Of a stretch of DNA of 64,000 nt, positions 19,130 through 29,396 are shown piece after piece. Each line of letters opens with the position of its first letter. Position 1 is the first letter of the stretch. A program made the translations under genes and the position numbers. Under the pieces are notes generated by a model. The model was not told the origin of the DNA. It ran no database searches and saw only the letters and a program-made list of their open reading frames with translations. The stretch lies in the NCBI RefSeq assembly GCF_024585265.1, contig NZ_CP036533.1:5403001-5467000 (forward strand), written 5' to 3'. The DNA is from Bradyrhizobium sp. WBAH42 (GTDB lineage: Bacteria > Pseudomonadota > Alphaproteobacteria > Rhizobiales > Xanthobacteraceae).

Positions 19130-19447
19130 CTAGTTCGCCGGGATCATCCGAACGAGATCGCGCGGATGGACATAGTCGAGCTGGAAGCGCGCGCGCTCGT
19201 CCAGCATGTCCGGGTCGATCTTCTCCGACCGCAGCAGCGACACCCGTTGCTCGCTCCTGGCCCGCTCGCGCTTGAGCTGAGCCAGCTCGCTCGTCAACGC
19301 GATGATCTCCTGATCCAGTTCCTGGCGGGCGTTGAGACCGTATTTGCCGGTATAGGCGTTGACGCCGAAATAGCCGACGATCGCCGCCGCCATCGCATAG
19401 AGGGCAAGGCCGGTCAGGATCGACTTCAGGCGCGCGCGTGAGACCAT
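19130..19447 (-). CDS. FtsB/DivIC-like septum formation initiator
   Basis: A 105-residue bitopic membrane protein. A short basic N-terminus (MVSRARLKS) leads into one membrane helix (about 10-32), then a coiled coil (DQEIIALTSELAQLKRERARSEQRVSLLRSE) and a short tail with LDERARFQLDYVHPRDLV. This is the FtsB/DivIC architecture; family members link FtsQ and FtsL in the divisome and help activate septal peptidoglycan synthesis. The place between eno and the pdh genes is conserved in alphaproteobacteria. The start was chosen at ATG 19447 because that gives the usual FtsB length; the ribosome site is weak. Confidence 0.82.
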   Translation of the reverse strand: MVSRARLKSILTGLALYAMAAAIVGYFGVNAYTGKYGLNARQELDQEIIALTSELAQLKRERARSEQRVSLLRSEKIDPDMLDERARFQLDYVHPRDLVRMIPAN

Positions 19448-19507
19448 CTTCGGAAGATGGGACAGGTTGGTTAAGGGAGTGCTAATTGCCTCTCTCAATA
19501 CGCCAAT

Positions 19508-19595
19508 CGTCATGCCCCGGCTTGTCCCGGGCATCCACGTTCTTCAGTGAGGTCGGCAAAGACGTGGATGGCCGGGACAAGGCCCGGCCATGACG
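19508..19595. repeat. dispersed palindromic repeat, second type
   Basis: Imperfect inverted arms, about 33 nt each, run from cgtcatgccccggcttgtcc (19508 onward) to ggacaaggcccggccatgacg (ending 19595), with a 21-nt centre. Unrelated in sequence to the 9153/17856 type. I recall similar units scattered through Bradyrhizobium genomes. It lies between the FtsB-like gene and the FMN reductase gene. Confidence 0.75.
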
Positions 19596-19609
19596 GAGAG
19601 AGCGAGAAC

Positions 19610-20161
19610 TCAGCCCTGATTCTTCGCCACATGCGCGGCGAAGGCCTCGATGTATTGCTGCAGCACCGTCTTGAGGGAGTCCTTGGTCAGGTTGCCCTCC
19701 GCATCGAAGGCATCGCCGACGCCATTGAGATAGATTTCCGGCTGCTGAAGGATCGGACCGGAAATGCCAGGCAGGATGGTCTGCAGATGCTTGGCCGCAC
19801 TGACGCCGCCGAGCGGACCCGGCGAGTTGGAGATGATGCCGACCGGCTTGCCGAGGAACGAACTCTTGCCATAGGGCCGCGAGGCGACGTCGATGGCGTT
19901 CTTCAGGACGCCCGGGATCGAGCGGTTGTATTCGGGCGTGACGAACAGGACGCCGTTCGAACTCTTGAGCTTCTCGCGGAAGGCGAGCCAGTCCGCGGGC
20001 GGCGCGCCCTCGAGGTCCTGGTTGAAGAACGAGATGCCCGCCGGCGTGATCACCTCGAGCTTGAGCGAGGCAGGCGCGAGCTTGGCGAGCGCATTGGCGA
20101 TCTTGAGCGAGAAGCCGTCCTTGCGCAGGCTGCCAGCGATCGTGACGATGTTGTAGGCCAT
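19610..20161 (-). CDS. NAD(P)H-dependent FMN reductase family protein
   Basis: A 183-residue flavodoxin-like protein. The FMN phosphate loop is GSLRKDGFS near residue 10, followed by VTPEYNRSIPGVLKNAIDVASRP and SNSPGPLGG, the signature of the NADPH-dependent FMN reductase family (ChrR, ArsH and azoreductase relatives). Family members reduce quinones, azo dyes or chromate by two-electron transfer; the natural substrate is often quinone. ATG 20161, length typical. It stands alone on the minus strand with a small dyad (ggaaacgc/gcgtttcc, 20250-20266) upstream that could be an operator. Confidence 0.86.
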   Translation of the reverse strand: MAYNIVTIAGSLRKDGFSLKIANALAKLAPASLKLEVITPAGISFFNQDLEGAPPADWLAFREKLKSSNGVLFVTPEYNRSIPGVLKNAIDVASRPYGKSSFLGKPVGIISNSPGPLGGVSAAKHLQTILPGISGPILQQPEIYLNGVGDAFDAEGNLTKDSLKTVLQQYIEAFAAHVAKNQG

Positions 20162-20312
20162 TGGGTGTCCTTGAAGGTGAGCGGGAATGCCGGGACGGCA
20201 CTTAAGCCATCCGGGCCGATAGATGCAAGTGCATGAACTGGTCCGATTTGGAAACGCTGCGTTTCCGGAAATGGGTCGGCTTGCGCTCCATCCGGGCCAC
20301 GATCAAAAGCAA

Positions 20313-20336
20313 TCAGGCCGCCAAGCGGCGGCCTGA
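20313..20336 (-). terminator. intrinsic-type terminator after the quinone-oxidoreductase-like gene
   Basis: Perfect 10-bp arms tcaggccgcc and ggcggcctga with the tetraloop aagc, 27 nt beyond the stop of the gene at 20363-21496. On the minus strand it is followed by attgcttttg, a short T-rich tract. Confidence 0.65.
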
Positions 20337-20362
20337 TGTTTACCGGTAACGGACCAAAGCGA

Positions 20363-21496
20363 TCACTTGTTCGGGTTGATGAGGAATTTTTCGCCTGTGG
20401 CCCGCTTGGCGTAGACCGCGATATTGGCGAGATCGAGCGCCTCGGCGAGCGACACCACCTTGGTGTAGTGGCTGGCGAAGGTGGTCTTGAGCTCGGATGC
20501 CACGCGCTTGCGCAGGCGGCCGATCTCGGCCGGGCCGATGTTCTGAAGGAATGGCGTAAGCAGCCAGCCGCCGACGCCCCAGCTCAGGCCGAACGAGCGG
20601 TTCAGCTCCGTCGGCCGCGTGTCGAGGCTGCCATAGATGTAGACCTGCTTGTACACGTTGGAGCCGTAGCGGCTGTATTCCTTCGCGGTCTTGTTGGCCG
20701 CGATCTCCATCGCGGTCAGGATCTGGCTCGCCAGCTTGCCGCCGCCGATGGCGTCGAAGGCGATGGTGGCGCCGGTCTCGACCAGCGCGTTGGTGAGATC
20801 GTCCATGAAGCTCGGTACGCTGGAATCCACGACGTATTTGGCGCCGATCTTGTGCAGGATGTCGGCCTGCTCCTTGTTCCTGACGATGTTGACGAGGCCG
20901 ATGCCGTCCTTGATGCAGATCTTGTTGAGCATCTGGCCGAGATTGGAGGCGGCCGCCGTGTGCACGAGCGCCTTGTGGCCCTCCCGCCGCATCGTCTCGG
21001 TCATGCCGAGTGCGGTCAGCGGATTGACGAACCAGGAGGCGCCGTCGGCGGCCGTGGTGCCCGGCGGCAGCTCCATGACGTCGCGGACCTTCAGCACGCG
21101 GTACCGCGTGTACATCGCGCCGCCGATCATCGACACCGTCTTGCCCATCAGGGCCTTCGCTGCGTCCGACGATCCAGTCCGGATCACCGTGCCGGCGCCC
21201 TCATTGCCGACCGGCAGCGACTGATCGAATCTCGCCGCCATCATCCGCATCGCCGCCTCCGGCATCGTCGCGGTGATGACCGGCATCTCCTTGGTGCCGG
21301 AGGCCTTGGCGGCCGACATGTCGGCCGCCCCGATCAGCAGCCCGAGGTCTGACGGGTTGATCGGGGTCGCCTCGACGCGAACCACGACCTCATCGTCGGC
21401 CGGCTCCGGCGTCGGGACCGTCACGAGAGACAATTCCAGCTCGCCGCTTTTCTTGAGCAGCGAACGCAATTCCAGTCCGGTCTTGCCGTCACTCAT
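20363..21496 (-). CDS. zinc-binding-dehydrogenase-type (quinone oxidoreductase-like) MDR protein
   Basis: A 377-residue medium-chain reductase. The GroES-like N-terminal part has VVVRVEATPINPSDLGLLIG and PVGNEGAGTV. The Rossmann part has LVHTAAASNLGQMLNKICIKDGIGLVNIVRN, in which the usual GxGxxG is replaced by AASNLG, then IAFDAIGGG. Typical structural-zinc Cys residues are lacking, so it is closer to NADPH:quinone reductase and enoyl-reductase MDRs than to alcohol dehydrogenases. The substrate is not predictable. ATG 21496; an intrinsic-type terminator follows. Confidence 0.8.
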   Translation of the reverse strand: MSDGKTGLELRSLLKKSGELELSLVTVPTPEPADDEVVVRVEATPINPSDLGLLIGAADMSAAKASGTKEMPVITATMPEAAMRMMAARFDQSLPVGNEGAGTVIRTGSSDAAKALMGKTVSMIGGAMYTRYRVLKVRDVMELPPGTTAADGASWFVNPLTALGMTETMRREGHKALVHTAAASNLGQMLNKICIKDGIGLVNIVRNKEQADILHKIGAKYVVDSSVPSFMDDLTNALVETGATIAFDAIGGGKLASQILTAMEIAANKTAKEYSRYGSNVYKQVYIYGSLDTRPTELNRSFGLSWGVGGWLLTPFLQNIGPAEIGRLRKRVASELKTTFASHYTKVVSLAEALDLANIAVYAKRATGEKFLINPNK

Positions 21497-21542
21497 GTCG
21501 ATCCTCCCCTGTCCTTCTCTTCGCGCGGATCGAGACGCCGGC

Positions 21543-22844
<1,302 letters not shown>

Positions 22845-23000
22845 TTAGGGCTGATCGGTGCCGCGGGTCTTACACGGGCCGCAAGCAAATGTGAACGCTT
22901 GGACGCACTGCTCTGACTGACGCGTGAGGTGCCTCAGACTATGCTCCGCCGCACCTGGTCCGCGTGCCCAACCTCAATCTCAAACAGTCGGGGTAACGCC

Positions 23001-23978
23001 ATGAACCGCCGCCAGTTTCTTGCTTCGAGCGCCGCGCTGCTTGCCGCCCGCCCAGGTTTTGCGCAGGAAGGCCCGTTCCGGACGAGATACTATCCCATCA
23101 GCCCGGGCATCGGCCTGCATGATCTCACCCCCGCCCCCGACGGCACCATCTGGTTCACGGCGCAGGGCAAGGGCCTGCTCGGCAGACTCGATCCACGCGA
23201 TGGCCGTTTCAAGACGGTCAGCCTCGGCCAGGGCGCGGCCCCACACGGCGTGACGATCGGCCCCGACGGCGCGCCCTGGATCACCGAGGGCGGCCAGAAC
23301 GCGATCGCGCGCGTCGACCCTTCCGATCTCAGCGTCACGCTGTTCCGCCTGCCGGAAAGGTTCGCCTCAGCCAATCTCAACACCGGCGTGTTCGACAAGG
23401 ACGGCACCTATTGGTTCACCGGGCAATCCGGCTGTTACGGCCGGCTGTCTCCGAAGACCGGCGAGATGAATGTGTTCAAGGCGCCGAAGGGGGTGGGCCC
23501 CTACGGCATCACGGTAACGCCCAAGGGCGATGTCTGGTACGCCTCCCTCGCCGGCAGCCATATCGCGAAGATCGACCGCGCGGGCGGCAATGCGACCGTG
23601 GTCGAGCCGCCGACCCCGAACCAGGGCTCGCGGCGCGTCTGGTCGGATTCGAAAGGCCGGATCTGGGTCAGCGAGTGGAACAGCGGCCATGTCTCGGTGC
23701 ATGATCCCGATGACGGCTCGTGGAAGACCTGGAAGCTGCCGGGCGAACGTCCCCGCGCCTATGCCGTGTATGTCGATGACAAGGACAAGGTCTGGCTGAC
23801 CGATTTCTCCGCCAACGCCATCGTCCGCTTCGATCCCGCCACCGAGAAGTTCAACGTGTTCGTGAGCGACAAGGCCAACGCCAATGTCCGCCAGCTCGAC
23901 GGCCGTCCGGGCGAGCTGTGGGGCTGCGAGTCCGGCAACGACCGCATCGTCATGATCCAGACGATCGCCGCCGGTTGA
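23001..23978 (+). CDS. Tat-exported streptogramin-lyase-like beta-propeller protein
   Basis: A 325-residue protein. The start MNRRQFLASSAALLAARPGFA is a twin-arginine signal peptide. The mature protein is built of repeats of the form PDGTIWFTAQGKGLLGRLDP / GPDGAPWITEGGQNAIARVDP / DKDGTYWFTGQSGCYGRLSP, characteristic of Vgb-type seven-bladed propellers related to virginiamycin B lyase. In family members outside resistance plasmids the substrate is unknown, so antibiotic lyase activity should not be assumed. ATG 23001 has GGGGTAA upstream. It diverges from eno. Confidence 0.83.
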   Translation: MNRRQFLASSAALLAARPGFAQEGPFRTRYYPISPGIGLHDLTPAPDGTIWFTAQGKGLLGRLDPRDGRFKTVSLGQGAAPHGVTIGPDGAPWITEGGQNAIARVDPSDLSVTLFRLPERFASANLNTGVFDKDGTYWFTGQSGCYGRLSPKTGEMNVFKAPKGVGPYGITVTPKGDVWYASLAGSHIAKIDRAGGNATVVEPPTPNQGSRRVWSDSKGRIWVSEWNSGHVSVHDPDDGSWKTWKLPGERPRAYAVYVDDKDKVWLTDFSANAIVRFDPATEKFNVFVSDKANANVRQLDGRPGELWGCESGNDRIVMIQTIAAG

Positions 23979-24029
23979 CGACGGCCGCGATTGCGTCCAT
24001 CCCGACATCCGTAAAAGGATGTGACGACG

Positions 24030-24482
24030 ATGGCGAAAAAATCCCTCCAACTCGGCCGCGCGGTCGAGTGGCCGCACACGCCGGAAGAAGCCCAGCTCGA
24101 CCGCGTGCCCAATCCGCAGAAAGGCACGGACTATCTGGTCCGCTTCACCGTGCCGGAATTCACCTCGCTCTGCCCGGTCACGGGCCAGCCGGATTTTGCG
24201 CATCTGATGATCGACTACGCGCCGGGGGCGTGGCTGCTGGAATCGAAATCGCTCAAGCTCTACATCGCGAGCTTCCGCAATCACGGCGCCTTCCACGAGG
24301 ACTGCACCGTGATGATCGGCAAGCGCATCGCTTCCGAGATCAAGCCGAAATTCTTGCGCATCGGCGGCTATTGGTATCCGCGTGGCGGCATCCCGATCGA
24401 CGTGTTCTGGCAGACCGGCCGCGTGCCGAAGGGCCTGTGGGTGCCTGAGCAAGGCGTCGCGCCCTATCGCGGACGGGGCTAG
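24030..24482 (+). CDS. queF: 7-cyano-7-deazaguanine reductase
   Basis: A 150-residue QueF, which reduces preQ0 to preQ1 with NADPH in queuosine biosynthesis. The catalytic Cys is in [13 protein letters not shown], the QueF motif is [16 protein letters not shown], and the catalytic Asp is in the following HEDC. The short single-domain form is the YkvM subfamily. The start is ATG 24030; a GTG at 24021 in the same frame is too near the AAGGA ribosome site. The other queuosine genes are not in the window. Confidence 0.95.
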   Translation: MAKKSLQLGRAVEWPHTPEEAQLDRVPNPQKGTDYLVRFTVPEFTSLCPVTGQPDFAHLMIDYAPGAWLLESKSLKLYIASFRNHGAFHEDCTVMIGKRIASEIKPKFLRIGGYWYPRGGIPIDVFWQTGRVPKGLWVPEQGVAPYRGRG

Positions 24483-24497
24483 TTGGAGACGACGACG

Positions 24498-25298
24498 ATG
24501 ACATCAATCTCCGCAACATTCCGTAACTTTGCGCTAGGCGTCCTCGGCGTCCTCTTGCTGACCGGCACATCGGATGCCGCTGAGGTGCGGGTGATGATCT
24601 CCGGCGGACTGACGGCCGCCTACAAGGCGCTCGTGCCGGAATTCGAGAAGGCCACGGGCAACAAGGTGCTCACGGAATACGGGCCGTCGATGGGAACGAC
24701 CGCCAACGCGATTCCCGTCCGGCTCGAGCGCGGCGAGCCGGCCGACGTCCTGATCATGGTGGGCTATGCCCTGAGCGACCTCGCGAGCAAAGGCAAGGTC
24801 GTCGCCGGCAGCCAGGTCGATCTCACGAGGTCACCGATCGGAATCGCGGTGAAATCGGGCGCGCCGAAGCCGGACATCAGCTCGGCCGATGCCGTCAAAC
24901 GCGCGCTGCTGGCGGCGAAGACGATCGCCTATTCCGACAGCGCCAGCGGCGTCTACGTCTCGACCGAGATGTTCGACAAGCTCGGCATTGCCGACGTCAT
25001 GAAGGACAAGGCCCGCAAGATTCCGGCAACGCCGGTCGGCGAGATCGTCGCGCACGGCGAGGCCGAACTCGGCTTTCAGCAGATCAGCGAATTGAAGCCC
25101 GTCAAGGGCATCGACATCGTCGGACCGCTGCCGGACGAATTGCAGAAGATTACGATCTTCTCGGCTGGGATTGCGACGGGCGCGAAGGAGCCGGACGCTG
25201 GCCGCGCCTTGATAAACTTCCTCGCCTCCCCCGCCGCGCGCGACGCGATCATCGCGAGCGGGATGGAGCCGATTCCGGCGGCTGACGGGGCGAAGTGA
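24498..25298 (+). CDS. ModA-like periplasmic substrate-binding protein
   Basis: A 266-residue type II periplasmic binding protein. The signal peptide (about 1-30, ending TSDAAE) precedes VRVMISGGLTAAYKALVPEFEKATGNKV and YGPSMGTTANAIPVRLERGEPADVLIM, similar to ModA and related oxyanion binders. PVGEIVAHGEAELGFQQISELKPVKGIDIVGPLP is also typical. The expected ModB/ModC transporter is not adjacent, so the ligand may not be molybdate. It begins at ATG 24498 with GGAG 9 nt upstream and follows queF by 15 nt, perhaps in one transcript. Confidence 0.82.
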   Translation: MTSISATFRNFALGVLGVLLLTGTSDAAEVRVMISGGLTAAYKALVPEFEKATGNKVLTEYGPSMGTTANAIPVRLERGEPADVLIMVGYALSDLASKGKVVAGSQVDLTRSPIGIAVKSGAPKPDISSADAVKRALLAAKTIAYSDSASGVYVSTEMFDKLGIADVMKDKARKIPATPVGEIVAHGEAELGFQQISELKPVKGIDIVGPLPDELQKITIFSAGIATGAKEPDAGRALINFLASPAARDAIIASGMEPIPAADGAK

Positions 25299-25458
25299 GA
25301 CAACCCGGCCCGTGTCCGGACGCGGTGCAGCGTGAAACGCTGCGCCGCTGGCGCGGACCCGGCGCGACGAATTTCTGGACCCCATAGCAGATCGACGTTG
25401 CGCGCGTGGCTTACCTCTGCGAGTCAGTATATCTAGCCCAATCTAGGAACGCTTAGCT

Positions 25459-26100
25459 ATGCTCACCGTCTATGGCGAAGGTCGTGGCTTCCGTGTTGTT
25501 TGGCTGCTTGAGGAATTGGGGTTGGCTTATCGGCTGCGCCCGGTCGATCTGCTGGCAGCCGAGGTTGATCGCGATTTCCTCGCGATCAACCCCGCCGGCT
25601 TCATTCCCGCACTGCAGGACGGCGAGACGATCATGGTCGAGTCGATCGCGATTCTTGAGTACCTGCTTGCCCGCCACGGCTCAGGTTCGCTTGCCGTCGC
25701 CCCGGACGATCCCGCGTTCGCTTCCTATCTGCAATTTCTCCACTTGGGCGAGGCCGGGCTCGCCGGACCGATGAACGCCGTCTTGGTCGGTCGCCAACTG
25801 GCACCCGAAGCCGAGCGAAATGCCCGAGTTACCTGCTGGGCGCTCGAGACCTTCGAGAGCCGCCTGGGGTTGGTGATCCGCCGCCTCGCGGAGTGCCCCT
25901 ATCTCGCTGGCGACCGATTCACTGCTGCCGATATCTCGGTGAGCTACGCCCTCCTGCTCGGCCTGCGAACTGGCAACTACGTCCCCGGTTCTACCGAGCG
26001 GGACTATCTCGCTCGCACGACGGCACGCCCTGCCTACGCCCGAGCGATGGAAAGCTGCCAGGCCACCAAGGCTTGGGCAGCGAGATCACCGGGATTGTAG
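25459..26100 (+). CDS. glutathione S-transferase family protein
   Basis: A 213-residue GST. The thioredoxin-like N-terminal domain has NPAGFIPALQDGETIMVESIAILEYLLARH, with the cis-Pro and the ES pair that bind glutathione. The helical C-terminal domain has PYLAGDRFTAADISVSYALLLG, with the N-capping box. The usual catalytic Ser or Tyr near the start is not obvious (YGEGRGFRVVW). It follows an AGGAAC ribosome site at ATG 25459. The gene is slightly less GC-rich than its neighbours. Substrate unknown. Confidence 0.88.
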   Translation: MLTVYGEGRGFRVVWLLEELGLAYRLRPVDLLAAEVDRDFLAINPAGFIPALQDGETIMVESIAILEYLLARHGSGSLAVAPDDPAFASYLQFLHLGEAGLAGPMNAVLVGRQLAPEAERNARVTCWALETFESRLGLVIRRLAECPYLAGDRFTAADISVSYALLLGLRTGNYVPGSTERDYLARTTARPAYARAMESCQATKAWAARSPGL

Positions 26101-26140
26101 TGCTCGAGCCCGCTCCTGCCCAAGCTTACGAGTTGACGGC

Positions 26141-28015
26141 CTAGTACGCGCTCAGGAGATCGACCTTCGCATTCGCCAGCACCAGCCGCCGCGCCAGGAT
26201 CGCGGCGAGGTTGCGCATGATCTTCAACGACGTTTCCGGGTGCAGCCGGCGGTAATCGGCAAAGCTGTCGAGCGGCAGTTCGAGGCAGGTGACGGGCGTG
26301 TCGGCCAAGACGTCGGCGCTGCGGCTTTGCTCCAGGATCGCCATCTCGCCGAATTCCATGCCGGGGCCGAGGGAAGCGAGCCGAACGCCGCTGCGCAGCT
26401 TCACGCTGACCATGCCGCTCTGGAGAAAGAACAGCGAATTGGCGGGCTCGCCTGCCGCGATGATGCGCTGGCCGGCCGCGTAATGCCGCGTGGTCGACAG
26501 CTTGATGATCGCGGCGATCTCCTCGGCGTCGAGCTCGGCCAGCAGCGCCTGCTCGCCGAGATGCGCGCTCTCCTTGAGATCGGTGAAGCCGCCGAAGCGG
26601 TAGATCACCTGGTCTTCGGCCCATTCGATGGCATCGTCGAGCAGTGCGAAGCGGCGCAGCCGGCGCGGCTCGGCGGTGCGCGCGGCGATCGCGCGCCACA
26701 CCGCGGAGGTGCCCTCGAAGCCGGACAGAATGGTCGTGGCGCCGGCATTGCCGAGCGCAGTCAGCGTCTCGCCGAGCAGCTCGGCGCCGGCAGCGGTGAT
26801 GTCGGGGACGCGGCGGAAATCGATGATCAGCAGCGGTGCGTTCGGCGGCTCGCTGGTGAGCCGCCGGGTGACGTAGTCGATGGTGGCGAAATTCATCGCA
26901 CCGACCAGCTCGAGCACGCGGATGTCGCTGTGTCGTTCGTCGAGGATCTGCTGCTCGTGTGGCTGGCGGCTGCGGCGCGAGGAAATGCCGTAGACGTCGT
27001 AATCCGCCATGATGCTGGTGCGGACGTCGGCGTTGCGATTGAGCATGTGCAGGTCGAACCGCGCCGACAGCGCCTCGCAGACCTTCAGGCCGCGCACGCT
27101 GTTGAAATGGTTGTCGAGCAGCGGCGAGAAGGTGCCGAGCCCGAGCTGCGAGGGCAGCGCCGCGACGATGCCGCCACCGACGCCGCTCTTGGCGGGAATG
27201 CCGACGCGATAGGTCCACTCACCGGCATAGTCGTACATGCCTGAGCTCGTCATCACCGAGAGCGTGCGCGCGACGATATGCGGCGTGATCACCTGCACGC
27301 CCGTCACCGGATTGATGCCCCGATTGGCGAGCGTTGCCGCCATCACCGCGAGGTCGCGCGCGGTGACCAGGATCGCGCATTGGCGGAAATAGACGTCGAG
27401 CACGGCATCGACGTCGTCGGGCAGCACCGCGTAATTCCGCAGCAGCCACGCAATTGCCCGGTTGCGGTTGCCGGTCGCAGTCTCCGAAGCGTGCACGGCC
27501 TCGTCGACGCCCAGCTCGCGGCCGGCGAACGCGCTGAGCTTGGCGCGGACGCGCTCGAAGGCGCCCTTCCCTTCGACCTCATAGATCAGGCCCGAGCAGG
27601 CGATCGCGCCGGCATTGACCATGGGGTTGAAGGGACGGTTGTCGTTGGTGAGCCGGATCGAGTTGAAGGCCTCGCCGCTCGGCTCGACACCGATCGTGGC
27701 CGAGACGCGCGCCTCGCCGACCATCTCCAGCGCCAGCGCGAAGACGAAGGCTTTGGACACCGACTGGATCGTGAACGGCACCTCGCTGTCGCCGACCTCG
27801 TAGACATGGCCGTCGATGGTGACGAGCGCGATGCCGAAATGATCGGGATTGGCGCGCTTCAGCTCGGGAATGTAGTCGGCAAGCTCGCCGGAATTGTCGG
27901 TCCGGAATTCGGCGTGGCAATCGGTGAGGAAGCGCCGCAGCGGCGGCTTGGTGGGATATCCGGTCGAGCGGGCTGGACCGGCTGCGCTGGCCGAATGACT
28001 GGTCTGGACGTCCAC
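26141..28015 (-). CDS. glsA: glutaminase fused to STAS and cyclic-nucleotide-binding domains
   Basis: A 624-residue fusion. The serine-dependent glutaminase domain (about 25-325) has IQSVSKAFVFAL with the Ser-Lys dyad, FNPMVNAGAI, and GIPAKSGVGGGI. A STAS domain follows (about 350-455, DIRVLELVGAMNFATIDYV, LLIIDFRRVPDITAAGAELL). The end is a cNMP-binding domain (about 480-600, GQRIIAAGEPANSLFFLQSGMVSVKL, SLGPGMEFGEMAILEQSRSADVLADT). It would convert glutamine to glutamate, probably under ligand control. The start is GTG 28015, with GAGG 9 nt upstream; the 53 in-frame codons before it look non-coding. Confidence 0.9.
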   Translation of the reverse strand: MDVQTSHSASAAGPARSTGYPTKPPLRRFLTDCHAEFRTDNSGELADYIPELKRANPDHFGIALVTIDGHVYEVGDSEVPFTIQSVSKAFVFALALEMVGEARVSATIGVEPSGEAFNSIRLTNDNRPFNPMVNAGAIACSGLIYEVEGKGAFERVRAKLSAFAGRELGVDEAVHASETATGNRNRAIAWLLRNYAVLPDDVDAVLDVYFRQCAILVTARDLAVMAATLANRGINPVTGVQVITPHIVARTLSVMTSSGMYDYAGEWTYRVGIPAKSGVGGGIVAALPSQLGLGTFSPLLDNHFNSVRGLKVCEALSARFDLHMLNRNADVRTSIMADYDVYGISSRRSRQPHEQQILDERHSDIRVLELVGAMNFATIDYVTRRLTSEPPNAPLLIIDFRRVPDITAAGAELLGETLTALGNAGATTILSGFEGTSAVWRAIAARTAEPRRLRRFALLDDAIEWAEDQVIYRFGGFTDLKESAHLGEQALLAELDAEEIAAIIKLSTTRHYAAGQRIIAAGEPANSLFFLQSGMVSVKLRSGVRLASLGPGMEFGEMAILEQSRSADVLADTPVTCLELPLDSFADYRRLHPETSLKIMRNLAAILARRLVLANAKVDLLSAY

Positions 28016-28153
28016 GGTCTCACACCTCGATTTGCCCAGAATCGAAGCAATTCGTGTGCCATGTATACCGGGCCGATGGTGTCGTGGTGGGGAGCAATGC
28101 CGCCCTGGCCGCGCCCTATCGCGAACGGGTGATTGGGCGGCCCTTCGCGTGAT

Positions 28154-28184
28154 GGGCGGGGAAGTCCCGCCCACCCGCTTTTTT
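28154..28184 (+). terminator. hairpin with T6 tract
   Basis: Arms gggcggg and cccgccc around gaagt (28154-28172), then acccgc and six T residues (28179-28184), read on the plus strand. No plus-strand gene ends here; it sits between two minus-strand genes, so it may block antisense transcription or act on both strands. Confidence 0.45.
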
Positions 28185-28191
28185 GTCCGCG

Positions 28192-29280
28192 TCAGGTGAT
28201 CGCGATCGGACAGCCATTGCTGCCGGTAGCGCCTTTGATCGGCGATGGCGTGAAGCAGTAGACGAACTGGTACTTCTTGTCGGCAATCAACTCGTCAAAG
28301 ATCAGGTTCTCGTGGTTGAGGATGCCGTGCTTGGTCTGCAATTCGGCGTGAACCACGAAGGCGAGCGACTTGTCCGGATTGGGCACCACTTCGACCGCCC
28401 AGGTGTCAGCCGCAGTCAGCGCAAGATCCTTCTCGATGATCCACTTCGCGGCATCGAGGCCGATTCCGGGCTCGCCGCTATTGAAGCGATCATTGTTCTT
28501 CATCCACAGGGAGCCCCAGCCGGTGTGGAACATGATCGCATCGCCTGGCTTGATGTCGCTCTCCGCGATGCTTTGCTTCGCAAGCGCCGCCTTGATATCG
28601 GCCGAGGTGATCTCTTGGCCCGCGTCCATCATGCCGCCCTTCAGCGCGACCATATCGATCAGGTGGGCGCGTGTGAACAGCGGCTTGAGCTTCTCGGCGC
28701 CAAGCTTCTTCAGGCCGTAGGCGTCGCTGATCTCAGCGGCGCTGAAGCCGTTGTAGAAGCGCATCTCGCTCTTGTCGCCGTCCTTACCCAGCTGGATACC
28801 GATATGGCCGAGCCCGTCGAATTGTGTACCGGTCTGGCCGATTTCGGTGGCGAGAAACTCGTCGTGATAGACGAGCTTGTTGTCGCCGAACGGGCCGCCA
28901 GTCGGCCCGCCGGGAATGCGCAATGAGAATGCGCGGGCGCCAAACAACGGCATGCCTTGCTCGTAAACGCGGCCGATCTTGTAGATCTTGCCATCCTTGA
29001 TCCACTTCACGGCATCGAGAACCTTCGCCGGCGTGATGTGGTTCGACGCGCCGGCCTCGTCGTCTTTGCCCCATTTCGAGGGCCACCAAGGCTTGTCCAC
29101 ACCCTTTGGCATCGCTGCGGTTTGAGCCTGCGCCGCGGCAATCGGTGCGAGTGAGAACTTGCCGTGCATCGCACCTGCGAATGCCGCCCCAGCCGCACCG
29201 GCAATGCCTGCCGTGCGGAGCAAGGTCCGCCGATCGGTCGCGGCACCGCCCTTCTCTTCATCGCCTTTGGTATCGTCCAT
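28192..29280 (-). CDS. Tat-exported cyclase-family (kynurenine-formamidase-like) hydrolase
   Basis: A 362-residue protein with a twin-arginine-like signal (DRRTLLRTAGIAGAAGAAFAGA) about 15 residues in. The mature part is a cyclase/PF04199-type fold: GTQFDGLGHIGIQ corresponds to the metal-binding HxGTHxDxxxH region, here without the first His of the usual motif. FHTGWGSLW and VHAELQTKHGI follow. Family members hydrolyse formyl or other amide and ester bonds, some with Mn or Zn; the substrate here is unknown. GGGAGGAAACG precedes ATG 29280, a strong start. Confidence 0.83.
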   Translation of the reverse strand: MDDTKGDEEKGGAATDRRTLLRTAGIAGAAGAAFAGAMHGKFSLAPIAAAQAQTAAMPKGVDKPWWPSKWGKDDEAGASNHITPAKVLDAVKWIKDGKIYKIGRVYEQGMPLFGARAFSLRIPGGPTGGPFGDNKLVYHDEFLATEIGQTGTQFDGLGHIGIQLGKDGDKSEMRFYNGFSAAEISDAYGLKKLGAEKLKPLFTRAHLIDMVALKGGMMDAGQEITSADIKAALAKQSIAESDIKPGDAIMFHTGWGSLWMKNNDRFNSGEPGIGLDAAKWIIEKDLALTAADTWAVEVVPNPDKSLAFVVHAELQTKHGILNHENLIFDELIADKKYQFVYCFTPSPIKGATGSNGCPIAIT

Positions 29281-29396
29281 CGTTTCCTCCCGGGGTTTGC
29301 CCGCTGAGATCGGGCTTAAGATTCTGTTTTCGGAATGCTCGTCCTCCATTAGGCTGTTGTCCAGCGACAAAAATAAGACCAGGGTTGAGGATGCCG

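Noticed and set aside
28016..28174. N-terminal extension of the glutaminase fusion to ATG 28174
   Set aside because: The 53 added residues look random and a GTG with well-placed GAGG follows at 28015.
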